A stretch of 64,000 nt of DNA from JACDHG01 sp963811585 (GCA_963811585.1 CAWERR010000008.1:558001-622000); one strand, 5' to 3'. Shown: positions 34,905-44,985, counted from the first letter of the stretch. Translations and numbers: made by a program. Notes: generated by a model from the sequence alone, not told the origin.

Positions 34905-35621
34905 ATGCCTCAGCCGAGGGCCGCTGTCGTGGGCGGCTCAGACGATGGTGAAATGCTCAAGAGCCATTGGTATGAGATCCCTGATTGGCCGCCCGGCCGC
35001 CAGCTCTGGTCGGCTTATCTGACCTTCAGCGCAGTGACGTCATTACATGACGTCGTTGAGCACTACCAACAGTTCCTGCGCCACATCCCGGAGCTCGACA
35101 TGGTGGAGCGTGGGTTCCTTCATGCCACGATTCAGGGCATCCAGTTCACCGACGAGCTTCATGAGCACGACATCGACCGGGTGGTCACGACCCTCAGGGA
35201 GTACCTCGGGGCGTTCACTCCACAAGAGTTTGTGACGGGCGCGCCCGAAACGGACACGGATGCTGTCCAGCTACCCATCTACCCATCCGAACCTCTGCAT
35301 GGTCTGCGTAGCATGCTCCGGAATGCAATCAAGGAATCACTCAGCGACGTTGAGCTTTATACGCTTCCTGAGCCGGCAAACGGATTCAGTCCGCACGTGA
35401 GCATCGCATACGCCAATGCCCCGATATCGGTGCGCCACATCCACGAAGCACTCGATGCCATCCCGCCGCGGGTTGCCGGCTTTTCGCCGTTGTCGATAGC
35501 GATCATCAAGCTTCGTCGCGAGTCACGCAGATGGTCGTGGACAGATGAACTGCTGGTGCCCCTGGGGACGAGTCACCCAGAGCGACCGTCCCCGGAAACC
35601 CCCCAGGACCTTTCGGCATAA
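34905..35621 (+). CDS. 2H phosphoesterase-superfamily protein
   Basis: A protein of about 238 residues with the two His motifs of the 2H superfamily (2'-5' RNA ligase/cyclic phosphodiesterase fold): HATIQGI with His73 and HVSIAYAN with His164. These enzymes act on 2'-5' or cyclic phosphodiester bonds in RNA and small nucleotides, and some degrade immune signals. The start is uncertain: ATG 34905 is used; a TTG at 34890 and an ATG at 34953 (just before the conserved LKSHWYEIPDWPPG) are possible. It follows the TIR-STAND gene by 145 bases in the same direction; those bases show no structure. Confidence 0.72.
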   Translation: MPQPRAAVVGGSDDGEMLKSHWYEIPDWPPGRQLWSAYLTFSAVTSLHDVVEHYQQFLRHIPELDMVERGFLHATIQGIQFTDELHEHDIDRVVTTLREYLGAFTPQEFVTGAPETDTDAVQLPIYPSEPLHGLRSMLRNAIKESLSDVELYTLPEPANGFSPHVSIAYANAPISVRHIHEALDAIPPRVAGFSPLSIAIIKLRRESRRWSWTDELLVPLGTSHPERPSPETPQDLSA

Positions 35622-35650
35622 CGACCGTCAGGCGAGACAGCGCGACGCGG

Positions 35651-35896
35651 TCAGCTGATCGAATCTTCGTCGTCTGGGTTCTGGTAGGTGTCGGCGACGA
35701 CCTCGCGCTCCCGATCGGGGCGGAACGCAGCAATCAACCCGACTGCTCCGGCGAGGATGAGAGTGATGGGTCCCGCGACCGGGGCATCCTCCTGGGCGAT
35801 CACGTCCGTCACGACGAGTAGCCACACCGCGGTGAAGCCGGCGAAGATCGTAGCGAAGACGAGCGAGACGATGTCAGTTGCATGCCGCGGGAACAC
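35651..35896 (-). CDS. Small two-helix membrane protein
   Basis: An 81-residue protein with two membrane helices (VSLVFATIFAGFTAVWLLVV and AGPITLILAGAVGLIAAF) and an acidic tail. The GTG at 35896 is chosen because CTGGAGG lies six bases upstream; an ATG at 35929 is possible but lacks a site. It overlaps the end of the PspC gene by 23 bases and so should be translated from the same mRNA. No family recognised; the position suggests an accessory membrane part of the envelope-stress module. Confidence 0.6.
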   Translation of the reverse strand: MFPRHATDIVSLVFATIFAGFTAVWLLVVTDVIAQEDAPVAGPITLILAGAVGLIAAFRPDREREVVADTYQNPDDEDSIS

Positions 35897-37295
35897 GAGT
35901 GCCTCCAGAGGTGAACTTGGGGTTGTCATAGACCTGGATGATGCCGGTTGCCGTGGCTGTGTCGATGTCGCCGGGGCAATCGAGTCGCATGAGGTTGATC
36001 TGGCCGTACCTGAGGTCGATGTCGATAGCGATGTTCGGGTCGCCGTCGTCGACAGGGTTGACCACGGTCGTCTGTGACCCGCCGTCATTCTCGTCGATGA
36101 CCGTCGCACCACTGATGTCCCCGCCGCTGACGTGCGCCGTAATCGTCGCGTCGATTGACGTCGGGACGATGAGGTCTACTTGGCCGATGTTCATGTCGAT
36201 GGCGACGTCTCGACCGTCCAACCGTTTCAGATCCCCGACCTCATCGAGGCGGAGCTCCAGGCGGCCGATGCCGTGTTCGTACGTCGTTCGCACGTCAGCG
36301 GCGGCCGTCGGCCGGTAGATCTCCTCGCCGTAAGGACCAGTGCCCGCCACCGTGGCGGCGGCAGTCGCCACGCTCGCAAAGAGGCCGAGCACGATCAGGA
36401 ACCGGCTACGCCCGAACCAGGTGCCGACCAGCAGTGCGATCGCGATGATCCCGAGGGCTGTGCCGGGATACACCGAAGGCTCCATGTCGTCGATGACTGT
36501 CTCGTCGAGGATCCAGATGGACCCGAGGCTGATCGCGATCGTTGCCAGCGTGACGCTGAGGAGACGAGATTTTGGTCGGCGTGGTCGTCGCGGCGGTGGC
36601 GCCGGTCGTGGTGCTGGCGGCAGGGGGACCGTCGGGTCGCCGGGCTCGCTCGGTCCTTCCTGGGCCGGGGACGCCGACGTGCCGGGGTCTCGTCGCCACC
36701 AGGGCCGCTCGTCTTCGACTACGGTTGATGACGGCGACGCAGGTGTTGTCTTGTCCGCGGCGACGACCGGTGTCTGCGTCTCGTCCGCGGCGACCGGTGT
36801 GTGCGTCTCAGGTGCAGGTGGCGTGACAGTCGGACTGTCGACGCGGCGTCGCGTGAATAGCGCGAAGACCGCCAGAGCCAACAGCCCCACGACGACCGCG
36901 GGGAAGGGGTTGGGGGCGCTGATACCGATCGCGCCGATCATGGTGGCGATGGCAGCAACCGCAGCAATCGACAGGCCGGCCACGAGGATGCGGTCCGGGT
37001 CGCGCCGGAGCCAGCCGGAGACGGGGGAGTCGTAGTGGCCTTCAACGGGAATCGTCAACCAGGCCAAGGCGTAGAGGACGATGCCGGCGCCACCGAAGAT
37101 GGTGAGTGCAGCGAACACGACGCGGATAACGATCGGGTCGATGTCGAAGTGGCGGCTGAGACCCTCGCAGACCCCGGCCACGATCCTGTTGTCCTTCGAG
37201 CGGCGGAGCGCGGTGAGGTCGCGCATCTGGTCGCCGACTCGTGGACCGCCTTCGGGACCTGCGGCCGCTGGTGTCGTGCCTGGTGATTGCGTCAT
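35874..37295 (-). CDS. PspC-domain membrane protein with C-terminal adhesin-like domain
   Basis: A 473-residue protein. Residues about 25-85 are a PspC domain (LRRSKDNRIVAGVCEGLSRH, VVFAALTIFGGAGIVLYALA). A Pro/Thr-rich cytoplasmic linker, further membrane helices, and a C-terminal beta-rich domain (VRTTYEHGIGRLELRLDEVG, VDLIVPTSIDATI, GDISGATVIDEN) follow. The last part resembles the beta-solenoid 'toast-rack' domains fused to PspC in Gram-positive envelope-stress sensors. The gene is divergent from the PspC-kinase gene at 37437, with 141 bases between them for shared control. Confidence 0.82.
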   Translation of the reverse strand: MTQSPGTTPAAAGPEGGPRVGDQMRDLTALRRSKDNRIVAGVCEGLSRHFDIDPIVIRVVFAALTIFGGAGIVLYALAWLTIPVEGHYDSPVSGWLRRDPDRILVAGLSIAAVAAIATMIGAIGISAPNPFPAVVVGLLALAVFALFTRRRVDSPTVTPPAPETHTPVAADETQTPVVAADKTTPASPSSTVVEDERPWWRRDPGTSASPAQEGPSEPGDPTVPLPPAPRPAPPPRRPRRPKSRLLSVTLATIAISLGSIWILDETVIDDMEPSVYPGTALGIIAIALLVGTWFGRSRFLIVLGLFASVATAAATVAGTGPYGEEIYRPTAAADVRTTYEHGIGRLELRLDEVGDLKRLDGRDVAIDMNIGQVDLIVPTSIDATITAHVSGGDISGATVIDENDGGSQTTVVNPVDDGDPNIAIDIDLRYGQINLMRLDCPGDIDTATATGIIQVYDNPKFTSGGTRVPAACN

Positions 37296-37436
37296 ACCCA
37301 CAGCCTGGCCGACCCGCAGGTTGAGCGGTATCGGGGGAAGCCCCGATTCTTTGACTTGAAACCCTAATCCGACCCAGGGGAACGTCAGGGCAGGAACCGA
37401 TGGTTTCTCAGGGCCCGTGCAACGATCATTGAGACG

Positions 37437-38686
37437 ATGACCCAGACTCTTGGCCGCGCCCGGCGCGCCTACCGCGACCCCGAGGACCGGTTCCTCGGCG
37501 GTGTCGCATCGGGTCTGGCGTCCCATCTGGGTATCGAACCTCTGCAGGCGCGCGTGGGATTCGTCGTGCTCACGATGATCGGTGGCTTCGGCGCGGTGGT
37601 GTATGCCGCCCTCTGGATCCTCCTCCCCGTGGCGGACCGAGATGCGGTCGATAGCGGTGCGCCAGGGCTCGATGCGGCGACACGAGGTGGGATGCGCGGT
37701 GCGCCGAGATCCCGCCCCGCCAGCGACACGGGAGTGGCGATGTCGCTCACGATCGTCGGCGTCGGGGCGCTGGTTCTGCTGCAGGTGTCGGGACTCTGGG
37801 GAAGCTCGCGGGTTTTCTGGCCGGTGCTGGTCGCCGCGGCAGGCGTCGCCTTGCTCTGGTGGCAGTCCGACGAGCAAGGACGCACGGACTGGCTCTCCCC
37901 ACACTCGGGATGGAAAACCTGGGTCCGGATCATGGCCGGCGCGGCGCTGCTCGGCCGCGGCCATCAGCCTTGCCCTGTTTCAGGCCGGCGTCGCGGGAGC
38001 CCTCGACGACGCACTGGGTGCCATCGCTCTAGCAATTGCCGGCGTGGCCCTCGTCATCGGACCATGGCTGTTGCGGCTGACTCGCGAGCTCCGGCGCGAG
38101 CGATCAGAACGAGTCAGGAGCCAGGAGCGCGCCGACGTCGCTGCCCACCTGCACGACTCGGTCTTGCAGACACTGGCTCTCATCCAGCGCCAGGCCGGCG
38201 ACTCCGCAGACCGTCAGCCAGCTGGCCCGGACCCAGGAACGCGAGCTGCGGAACTGGTTGTTCGAGCCTGACGTCTCAGGCGAGAACTCGCTGCGCTCTG
38301 CCCTGCTGAAGGCGGCGGCCGAGGCCGAGGACAGCCATCAGGTTCCAGTCGAGCTCGTCACCGTCGGCGACGTCGAGCTCGACGACGGCATGCGGGCCCT
38401 GGTCGCGGCGGCACGCGAGGCGATCTTCAACGCCGTCCGGCACTCCGGCGCTCCGCGCGTCGACGTCTACGTCGAAGTGGACACCGAGCACGTCGAGGTC
38501 TTCGTGCGCGACCGCGGTCGCGGGTTCGACGTCTCTACCGTTGCCGATGACCGGCTTGGGGTACGTCGCTCGATCATCGACCGGATGGAACGCCACGGCG
38601 GCGTCGCCGAGATCCGAAGTGGCGACGGCAACGGCACCGAGGTGCGCATCGGCTTGTCTATCCGCAGCAGCAACGGCAGCAGTTGA
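37437..38686 (+). CDS. PspC-domain sensor histidine kinase, two frameshifts
   Basis: The N-terminus is a PspC domain (YRDPEDRFLGGVASGLASHL, MIGGFGAVVYAALWILLPV), followed by membrane helices, a HisKA_3 domain with the phosphorylated His in AAHLHDSVLQTLALIQRQ, and an HATPase domain (VAAAREAIFNAVRHSGAP, DRGRGF). Two single-base insertions break the frame, near 37950 (extra C in ctcggccgcgg) and 38203 (extra G in tccgcagacc); removing them gives one protein of about 415 residues. It pairs with the response regulator 11 bases downstream. The PspC-kinase fusion fits sensors of cell-envelope stress. Confidence 0.82.
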
Positions 38687-38697
38687 AGGAGCGAGTC

Positions 38698-39342
38698 ATG
38701 AACAAGCAGCTGCGAGTCGTCATCGTCGACGACCACGCAATGTTTCGCACCGGCGTGAAGTCGGAGCTGGCGGGGGCTGTTGACGTCGTTGCCGAGGCGG
38801 CCGACGTCGAGGAAGCGGTTGCCGAGATCGAGTCGTGTCTGCCCGACGTGGTGCTTCTCGACGTACACCTGCCCGGTGGGGGTGGCACCGAGGTCCTCCG
38901 CCGCACAGCGGCGCGGCATCCCGAGGTGAAGTTCCTCGCACTGAGCGTCTCCGACGCAGCCGAAGACGTCATCGCCGTGATCCGAGGGGGAGCACGCGGC
39001 TATGTCACAAAGAACATCACCGGTGGCGAGCTGGTTGCGGCCATCCGCCGCGTTGCCGACGATGACGCAGTGTTCTCTCCGCGGCTTGCCGGGTTCGTCT
39101 TGGACGCGTTTGCCGGACAGATCGACGTCGCTGACATCGACGAAGACCTCGACCGACTGACGGCGCGCGAGCGCGAGGTCATGCGTCTGATTGCCCGCGG
39201 CTACGCCTACAAGGAGGTCGCGGCCGAGCTGTTCATCTCCATCAAGACAGTGGAGACACATGTGTCCAGCGTGCTGCGCAAGCTGCAGCTGTCGAGCCGG
39301 CACGAGCTGACCCGGTGGGCAACCGAACGACGTCTGCTCTGA
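38698..39342 (+). CDS. LuxR-family response regulator of the PspC kinase
   Basis: A 214-residue regulator: receiver domain (VVIVDDHAMFRTGVKSELAG, phosphoacceptor Asp55 in VVLLDVHLPGGGG) and a C-terminal LuxR helix-turn-helix (LTAREREVMRLIARGYAYKE, SIKTVETHVSSVLRKL). The ATG has an AAGGAG site eight bases upstream. It directly follows the PspC-kinase gene. By analogy with other PspC-linked two-component pairs it probably controls envelope-stress genes, including the divergent PspC gene. Confidence 0.9.
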   Translation: MNKQLRVVIVDDHAMFRTGVKSELAGAVDVVAEAADVEEAVAEIESCLPDVVLLDVHLPGGGGTEVLRRTAARHPEVKFLALSVSDAAEDVIAVIRGGARGYVTKNITGGELVAAIRRVADDDAVFSPRLAGFVLDAFAGQIDVADIDEDLDRLTAREREVMRLIARGYAYKEVAAELFISIKTVETHVSSVLRKLQLSSRHELTRWATERRLL

Positions 39343-39378
39343 CCGGCCCGGCGCCTCGGTAGGGCGGCCCAAATCGGG

Positions 39379-39384
39379 CACAAT
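39379..39384 (+). promoter_or_regulatory. -10 hexamer CACAAT
   Basis: CACAAT ends seven bases before the ATG at 39392 of the small membrane protein gene, again the layout of a leaderless promoter. Confidence 0.4.
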
Positions 39385-39391
39385 GCGAGGC

Positions 39392-39733
39392 ATGGACCTG
39401 CTCCACGACATCCTGTTGTTCGTGCATCTGCTGGGCTTCGCTGCATTGTTCGGCGGGGCGTCGGTGCAGATCCGCGACGACGTCAAGGTCGTCAACGCGG
39501 CCATGCTTTACGGCGCGTTGATTCAGGTGTTGTCGGGGTTGGCGCTGGTCGGGGTGATCGAAGGGCAGGACCAGCCGATCGACGAGGCCCAGGTGTCGGT
39601 CAAGCTGGGTGTGGCGTTGATCGTCGCAGTGCTGTGCTGGGTCAACCGCCGCAAGGAGGAGATCCCCCGTGGGTTGTTCGGGGCGATCTGGTTGCTGGTG
39701 GCGGGGAACGTTGGGGTAGCTGTCTTCTGGTAG
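39392..39733 (+). CDS. Small three-helix membrane protein
   Basis: A 113-residue protein with hydrophobic helices at LLFVHLLGFAALFGGASVQI, AMLYGALIQVLSGLALVGVI and VKLGVALIVAVLCWVN, and a fourth at LFGAIWLLVAGNVGVAVF. The ATG at 39392 is preferred over 39383, which would lie in the -10 element. Similar short membrane proteins are common in Nocardioidaceae; no function is known. It stands alone, followed by a repeat element that may end transcription. Confidence 0.65.
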   Translation: MDLLHDILLFVHLLGFAALFGGASVQIRDDVKVVNAAMLYGALIQVLSGLALVGVIEGQDQPIDEAQVSVKLGVALIVAVLCWVNRRKEEIPRGLFGAIWLLVAGNVGVAVFW

Positions 39734-39746
39734 GGCGGCCTCACGG

Positions 39747-39795
39747 CGGTTCGGCTTGTCGAGACCCCGGTGATCTCGACAGGCTCGATCAGCGG
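39747..39795. repeat. Dispersed palindromic repeat, copy 1
   Basis: A 49-base element with inverted halves: cggcttgtcgagacc, then ggtgatctcgacaggctcga. It matches the units at 56941-57127, 58468-58529 and 58751-58770. It forms a hairpin after the membrane protein gene. The remaining bases to 39984 contain nothing recognised. Confidence 0.75.
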
Positions 39796-39984
39796 AGTCT
39801 GGCGTCGATTCTGTTTCGTTGGCGGCCGGCGGGTCGCTTGGCGATGAAGAGCGCGGCAACACACAAGCGTTTGCGCTCTGGTTGAGTCGCGCCGTGGGGG
39901 TGGGCAGGGGTCGCTCTCGAAATTGGTGACCGGGAGTCAACTATTGACCGGTGGTCACGAGTTCGTGAGCTGTGACCGCGCGGC

Positions 39985-42418
39985 TCAGCCGAGCTTCTCG
40001 ACGGGGGAGTAGCGCAGGAGCAGGCGCTTGACGCCGCCGGAGCCGAAGTCGACCGAGGCGACGGCCTTGTCGCCGATGCCCTGGACGGTGACCACGGTGC
40101 CCATGCCGAACGAGTCGTGCAGCACCCGGTCGCCGGGCTTCAGCGACGGGACCGGCCGGGTGCCGCCGGTCGGCTTCGGTGGCGGCGTGCGGTGCGCTCG
40201 ACGACCGGCCATGCGTGGACTAGCACCGGCGAGCACGTCAGCCACCCGACGCGGCATACCGCGACGACGCCGACGACGAGCTGCCCAGGTGGTCTGCGCG
40301 GCCTCGGTGCGCTTCCAGTCGATCAGGGTCGTCGGCATCTCGTCGAGGAAGCGCGACGGCTGGGTTGTGCTGCGGCGCACCCCAGGCCGAGCGCACCATG
40401 GCGCGCGAGACGTAGAGGCGCTGCCGGGCCCGGGTCAGCCCGACATAGGCAAGCCGGCGCTCCTCCTCGAGCTCCGGCTGGTCGCCGAGCGCACGCGCGT
40501 GCGGGAAGATGCCGTCCTCGAGCCCGGTCAGGAAGACGACCGGGAACTCCAGCCCCTTGGCGGTGTGCAGCGTCATCAGCGTGACGACGCCGCCGGCCTC
40601 GTCCTCGTCGGGGATCTGGTCGGTGTCGGCGACCAGCGCAACCCGCTCGAGGAAGTCGGCCAGCGTCGCGCCCTCCTGCTCGTCGGTGAACTCGCGCGCG
40701 ACCGCGACCAGCTCGCCGAGGTTCTCGACCCGGGTCTCGTCCTGCGGGTCGGTCGGACTCCTCGAGCTCCTTGAGGTAGCCGCTCTTGTCGAGCACGGCG
40801 TCGACGATCTCGTCGGGCCGCGCACCGTCGTCGACCATCTCCTGCAGCGACTCGATCATCGCGACGAAACCCTCGATGTTCTTCAGCGACCGGGTGGCGA
40901 TCGCCGGGAGCCTCGGCGGCGCGTTGCAGCGCCTCCCAGTACGACGCGCCGGTCGCGCTGCGCCGAGCACCTCGACGCACGCCTCGGCCCGGTCGCCGAT
41001 GCCGCGCTTGGGCACGTTGAGGATGCGCCGCAGCGAGACGGTGTCGTCGGGGTTGACCAGCATCCGCAGGTAGGCGAGCACGTCGCGCACCTCGCGCCGC
41101 TCGTAGAACCGCACGCCGCCGACGACCTTGTAGGGCAGGCCGACCCGGATGAAGACTTCCTCGAAGACCCGGCTCTGGGCGTTGGTGCGGTAGAAGACCG
41201 CGACGTCGCAGGGCTTGGCATCGCCCTCGTCGGTGAGCCGGTCGATCTCCTCGGCGACGAACTGCGCCTCGTCGTGCTCGTTGTCGGCGACGTAGCCCGG
41301 TGATCAGCTCGCCGTCGCCGGCCTCGGACCAGAGGTTCTTGGGCTTGCGGCCCTTGTTCTGCGCGATGACGGCGTTGGCGGCGCTGAGGATGGTCTGGGT
41401 CGAGCGGTAGTTCTGCTCGAGCATCACGGTCCGGGCGTTGGGGAAGTCCTCCTCGAACTGGAGGATGTTGCGGATGTTGGCGCCGCGGAACGCGTAGATC
41501 GACTGGTCGGCGTCACCGACCACCATCAGCTCGGCCGGCGCTGCGGCGGGCTCCGACGGCTGGCTCGGCTCGGCTCGGGCCCGGCCCCGACCAGCTCGCC
41601 GTCGGCGGTGCGCTCGGACGGCCCGGCGCCGCACAGCTCGCGGATCAGCACGTACTGCGCGTGGTTGGTGTCTTGGTACTCGTCGACGAGCACGTGCCGG
41701 AACCGGCGCCGATACGTCTCGCGCACCTCGGGGAACGCCTGGAACAGCTGCACCGTCGTCATGATCAGGTCGTCGAAGTCGAGCGCGTTGGCCTCGCGCA
41801 GCCGCGTCTGGTAGGCCGTGTAGCACTCGGCGAAGGTGCGCTCGAGGTGGTTGGCCGCCTTGGCGGCGGCCGCCTCGGGGTCGAGCAGCTCGTTCTTGCA
41901 GTTGCTCACCCAGTTGAGCACGGCGCGCGGGGCGTAGCGCTTCGGGTCGAGGTCGAGGTCGCGGCAGACCAGGGTCATCAGCCGGCGCGCGTCGGCGTCG
42001 TCGTAGATCGAGAAGTTGGAGCCGTAGCCGAACCGGCTGACCTCCTTGCGCAGGATCCGCACGCACGAGGAGTGGAACGTCGAGACCCACATGATCTTGG
42101 CCCGGTTGCCGACCAGCTCGACCACCCGCTCGCGCATCTCGGCGGCGGCCTTGTTGGTGAACGTGATCGCCAGGATCGACCCGGGATGGGCGTTGCGCTG
42201 GGCGAGCAGCCAGGCGATCCGGCGGGTGAGCACGCGCGTCTTGCCCGAGCCTGCGCCGGCCACGACGAGCAGGGCCGAGCCCTCGTGCATGACGGCCTGC
42301 CTGCTGCGACGGGTTGAGGCCCTCGAGGAGCTCGTCGGGGGTCAGCCGGCGCCGATGGCGGTCGGGTGCGTCAGCATCGCCTTGGCCGTCAGGAGTCCGA
42401 GTCGACGTGGGCCGTCAT
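39985..42418 (-). CDS. pcrA: ATP-dependent DNA helicase PcrA/UvrD1, frameshifted
   Basis: A superfamily 1A 3'-5' helicase acting in DNA repair and in clearing replication blocks. Visible motifs are Q motif LNPSQQ, Walker A VVAGAGSGKT, Ia ITFTNKAAAEMRERV, II VDEYQDTNHAQY, III GDADQSIYAFRGA, IV EQNYRST, V VTLMTLHTAKGLEFPVVFL and VI LAYVGLTRARQRLY. The C-terminus SLKPGDRVLHDSFGMGTV is a PcrA hallmark. Frame breaks occur near 42388, 42300, 41590, 41300, 40965, 40910, 40755 and 40380; since the gene is essential in relatives these are probably errors. The start at 42418 (MTAHVDSDS) is inferred. A PAE-rich insertion lies between motifs II and III. Confidence 0.9.
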
Positions 42419-42552
42419 CGACCGGTGGATCGGAGGAGTCGGACTCAGCAGGCAGGCAGCGGAAACAGCGTCGACATCGTTGCTCACATGCGTACGGGGC
42501 AGCGGCGACAGCGCGGCCCGTCGAGGGCCCCAGTCGAGCGATGGCGAAAGGA

Positions 42553-43412
42553 CTACAGGACTATGCCGTGCTCGTCGAAGAACGGCATCGGGTCGACGCC
42601 GTCGTGCAGGTTGGAGGCCAGCCGGTACTCGAAGTGCAGGTGGAAGCCGTAGGCGTTGCCGGTGTCGCCGACGCGGCCGATCTCCTGGCCCTTGAGGATG
42701 GTCTCGCCGACGGTGACCTCGATCGAGCTGAGGTGGTTGTACCAGACCTCGTCGCCGTTCTCGAGCTGCATCCGGATCTGGTTGCCGTAGGGGCCGTCCC
42801 AGCCGGTCTGGACCACGGTGGCGTTGGTGACGGAGACGACGCGGGGTGCCGTAGGCCGTCGCGAAGTCGATGCCGGTGTGGTAGCCGGATGGACCAGTAC
42901 GGCCCGGCCTCGCCGAACCAGGTGGAGATGTGGAAGCCGGTCGTCGGGAGCACCCAGGTGTCGCTGGAGAGCTCCTGGGCGTACTTCTCGGCCGTGGCGG
43001 CGGCAGAGCTGCAGCTTGTCGGTGCGCAGCGCAGCGCCTGCTGCTCGGCGGCTTCCTTTGCGGCGTCCTTGGCGGCGGATCGCTTGAGGACAGAGCGCGC
43101 GGGCCGGAGCGGCTGACCTGGGTGACGTCGCGGCCCTCGAGGGAGGCCGACGACAGGTTGGCGACGTACCAGCCGCTGCTGGTCTCGACGAGGTGCGCTT
43201 GGTGTCGTCTCCAGGAGATGGCCTGGCCCGGCTGTGGCGGCGCCGACGGCGGCGACGAGGAGTGCGGCACCGCCGATGAGGCTGGGCGAGGCGACGCTGG
43301 CAACGCGGCGTGGAGCCCGCTGGGTGCGGCGGCGGCCGGAAGTAGTCACCGAGGGGGACACCTGGGTTGCGGCCTTGCGGGCGCGGTGCTTCTCAGCACG
43401 GTGCGACGACAC
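42553..43412 (-). CDS. M23-family (LytM) peptidoglycan endopeptidase, frameshifted
   Basis: A secreted or membrane-anchored zinc endopeptidase of about 285 residues that cleaves peptide cross-bridges in the cell wall. The basic N-terminus (SSHRAEKHRARKAATQVSP) leads to one membrane helix (GGAALLVAAVGAATAG). The catalytic domain has the zinc ligands of LytM in HTGIDFATAYGTP and HLHFEYR, with GNAYGF between. The GTG start at 43412 has a GGAAGGA site. Four or more one-base shifts break the frame between 42840 and 43215. Position next to pcrA matches other actinobacteria. Confidence 0.85.
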
Positions 43413-43618
43413 GCTCAGGGTCCTTCCAGCGGGGGTGGGCACGAAGGTCCGAGCCGTAACCGACCTACTGCGCGATGAAAAACCACGCTGGTTCAACTGT
43501 GGACCAAAGGCTAGGTTAGGCGCTACAAACGACGGATTTCGTTGTTCAGGTGGCAGATGTGTGCGAGATCACTTGCCCTGAACGGTAGGTAACGGACTGA
43601 GCACCGTCAGTGAGTGTT

Positions 43619-44420
43619 TCAGTGCACTTTCTTAGGTGCGCCATAGGCAAGGGCCGTGCAGTCTGATGCACGATCCGGCCGTTGACCGGGAGCGACAGGT
43701 GGCCGACGCCGGGGACGAGAATATTCGTCGACGTCGAGGTCAGGGTGGTGCAGGTGGCGCTCCGGGCAGGCACGATCAAGCTGGTCGATGTCGCTGTAGA
43801 AGACGACGAAAGCGTGTTGCACATGCCGTGCGCCGGCGCGGCGAGCTCCGGCGATAGGTCGCTGTCCGGCCGCAGCTGGCGGACCAGGCGGATGTGGCAG
43901 CAGCCGCGCGGCGTGGGTCCCGTCGTGGGGACTGCCGAGCGTGACCAGGGTGTGGACGCGGTCGCCGCCACCGAGCCGCTGGACGTAGTAGCGGGCGACC
44001 AGACCGCCGAGGCTGTGGCCGATCACGTGGACACAGTCGGCTGCCGGTCTCCTCGCAGACGTCCTCGACGAACTCGCCGAACCGGGCTGCCGTGCTGGCG
44101 AACGTCGTTGGTGTGCGGCGGGTAGGAGAACGAGCGGATGCAGCCGAACCCGCGTCGCCGCAGGCCGCGGCGCAGCATGGTGAAGATGGTCCGGTTGTCG
44201 ACGATGCCGTGGATCAAGCACGATCGGCGTGGTGGCGCCGCGACGTCGGCGCCGAGCAGGCCGCGCTGCGCGAGGGTGAGATCGGTGAGGTTGAGCAGGC
44301 CGGGTCGAGGTCGTCGCCGCGGTCGCGCAGCAGACCCAGGGGATAGAGCGCGGCGTGCGCCGTGACCCAGCCGACTTCGACGGCGGCCGCCGAGATCGCG
44401 CGCAGCGCTGGCCAGAACAC
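43619..44420 (-). CDS. Lipase-like alpha/beta hydrolase, frameshifted
   Basis: A hydrolase of about 265 residues: N-terminal helix (ALRAISAAAVEVGWVTAHAA), then the oxyanion region LIHGIVDNRTIFTMLRRGLR, the nucleophile elbow VIGHSLGGLVARYYVQRLGG, a conserved TLVTLGSPHDGTHAA, and a C-terminal GVGHLSLPVNGRIVH with the catalytic His. This is the pattern of esterase/lipase EstA-type proteins. GTG 44420 is the likely start; the end is uncertain because the frame is broken near 43650 (alternative stop near 43546). Several one-base shifts are present. Confidence 0.75.
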
Positions 44421-44556
44421 GCAGGTGATGCTAGTCGTCCGCCGCTGCGGTCCGTGCCGATTACGTGTGATCGGTGTCGGTTGGCTGAGTCTCCATCTCG
44501 ACGTATGACGCCGGCGTGGACAGCCCCCGCAGGCGCTCTGTGAGGGGGTGAGCTCC

Positions 44557-44976
44557 ATGGCCCCGATTCGGATCGTGGTGGCCAAACCAGGACTCGACGG
44601 GCACGACCGTGGCGCGAAGGTCATCGCCCGGGCGCTGCGCGATGCCGGCATGGAGGTCATCTACACCGGCCTGCACCAGACTCCTGAGCAGATCGTCGAG
44701 ACCGCGATCCAGGAGGATGCCGACATCATCGGCCTCTCGGTGCTGTCCGGCGCCCACATGACCCTGTTCAAGAAGGTGATCGCTCTGCTCCCGGAGCGCG
44801 ACGCGACCGACATCGTCGTCTTCGGCGGCGGCATCATCCCCGAGGGCGACATCCCCCTGCTCGACGAGGTCGGGGTGGCGCAGATCTTCACCCCGGGCAC
44901 GAAGACCCAAGATGTCGTGCAGTGGGTCAACGCGACGATCCGCGAAGCGGACACCGCCGAGACCGCCGGCACCTGA
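44557..44976 (+). CDS. Cobalamin-binding domain protein (methylmalonyl-CoA mutase small/C-terminal type)
   Basis: A 139-residue stand-alone B12-binding domain. The cobalamin motif DGHDRGAKV (His16 as lower ligand) begins the protein, followed by GLHQTPEQIVETAIQEDADI, then GLSVLSGAHMTLFKKVI and the FGGGIIPEGDIPLLDEVGV end. This equals the C-terminal domain of methylmalonyl-CoA mutase or the small subunit of isobutyryl-/ethylmalonyl-type mutases. The ATG follows GAGGGGGTGAG; a GTG at 44548 is possible. The catalytic subunit is not in the window, so the partner lies elsewhere. Confidence 0.9.
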   Translation: MAPIRIVVAKPGLDGHDRGAKVIARALRDAGMEVIYTGLHQTPEQIVETAIQEDADIIGLSVLSGAHMTLFKKVIALLPERDATDIVVFGGGIIPEGDIPLLDEVGVAQIFTPGTKTQDVVQWVNATIREADTAETAGT

Positions 44977-44985
44977 GCCCGCGGC

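Noticed and set aside
43413..43620. A cyclic-di-AMP (ydaO-type) riboswitch before the M23 peptidase gene
   Set aside because: Such switches often precede wall hydrolases in actinobacteria, but the conserved core elements could not be found in the upstream bases.
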